DNA of 64,000 nt from DMER01 sp003451645. Lineage in GTDB: Bacteria; Pseudomonadota; Alphaproteobacteria; Micropepsales; Micropepsaceae. Location: positions 1-64,000 of the forward strand of contig DALYLR010000001.1 in the NCBI GenBank assembly GCA_031976175.1. The letters are read 5' to 3'. How positions within the stretch are numbered: the first letter of the stretch is position 1; each line of letters starts with the position of its first letter. Under the pieces are notes generated by a model, which saw nothing but the letters and a program-made list of their open reading frames with translations, was not told the DNA's origin and searched no databases. Both the position numbers and the translations under genes were made by a program. Below are positions 63,758 to 64,000 of the stretch, in pieces.

Positions 63758-64000
63758 ATGCCTCATCTTATGACAGAATTTCCCACATGGCACGGGACGA
63801 CGATCCTCAGCATCCGCAAAGGCACTCAGGTCGTCATGGCCGGCGATGGCCAGGTCAGCATGGGCCCGACCGTCATGAAAGCGAATGCGCGCAAGGTGCG
63901 CCGGTTGTCGAATGGCCGTGTCTTGGCCGGATTTGCAGGCGCAACAGCGGATGCCTTCACGCTGCTCGAGCGTCTGGAGGGCAAGCTGGAGCAACATAGC
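63758..64000 (+). CDS. hslV: ATP-dependent protease subunit HslV (ClpQ), cut by window edge
   Basis: The frame is open to the end of the window, giving the first 81 residues. After a short leader ([13 protein letters not shown]) come [37 protein letters not shown] and [20 protein letters not shown], all characteristic of HslV. The catalytic N-terminal Thr of the mature threonine peptidase is the first Thr of TTILS, exposed by removal of the leader. HslV forms a two-ring core driven by HslU, whose gene would be expected further right. The start may be ATG 63758 or 63770. Confidence 0.93.
   Translation, partial: MPHLMTEFPTWHGTTILSIRKGTQVVMAGDGQVSMGPTVMKANARKVRRLSNGRVLAGFAGATADAFTLLERLEGKLEQHS

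Overview
The window is a GC-rich chromosomal segment of an alphaproteobacterium. The evidence is the set of gene families and their order: the large NAD-specific glutamate dehydrogenase (about 1,600 residues), the long two-part PstC/PstA permeases, CnoX with a CGPC site, the order htpX-rsmB-rpe-heparinase-purH, the block glnK-amtB...ftsK-lolA, and hisB/H/A/F divergent from hslV. I cannot name the genus from sequence alone. Most of the window is ordinary core genome. The accessory material lies mainly at about 33-40 kb and 48-53 kb.

Layout. 0.1-7.3 kb: a small secreted protein, SdhAF4, then a plus-strand run htpX, rsmB, rpe, heparinase-like, purH, closed by a palindromic repeat element. 7.4-15.7 kb: NAD-GDH (minus), a DEDDh exonuclease, a DUF1287 lipoprotein, an orphan flagellar rod-like protein and murJ. 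15.8-24.1 kb: a phosphate-uptake locus on the minus strand, pstS-pstC-pstA-pstB followed by an OprP-type porin. The porin has a convincing Pho box; no phoU or phoB is present. 24.5-31 kb: a secreted NlpC/P60-like protein, tRNA-Gly(GCC), a YbaK/ProX editing protein, a tight run cnoX-lonN-trm112-DUF971-TM protein, and ubiH. 31.1-33 kb: glnK-amtB behind a sigma-54 promoter, ended by a strong terminator.

33.1-40.1 kb is the most interesting part. Two paralogous secreted FecR-domain proteins flank an outer-membrane TpsB/ShlB-type transporter and are followed by a CHASE2-PAS sensor histidine kinase. The set sits inside the otherwise familiar amtB...ftsK-lolA neighbourhood. The second FecR gene contains a 100-N assembly gap within a 9-bp tandem repeat coding for Asp-Glu-Lys. 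A second FecR locus at 48.4-53.0 kb pairs a third FecR protein with a 1,287-residue autotransporter that carries a nidogen-like (NIDO) domain. FecR sensor domains therefore lie beside type V secretion proteins at two places in 20 kb.

40.1-48.2 kb: a DapC-like aminotransferase, ftsK, lolA, a second membrane histidine kinase, and a puuD-puuA-like pair. 53.0-59.7 kb: a 57-residue DUF2061 protein, rimO overlapping a BacNav-like ion channel with the unusual filter TLDGWS, a PEP mutase/isocitrate lyase family enzyme, a beta-helix membrane protein and a CYTH-CHAD protein. 59.9-64 kb: the histidine genes hisB, an unknown membrane protein, hisH, hisA and hisF, with the start of hslV running off the right edge.
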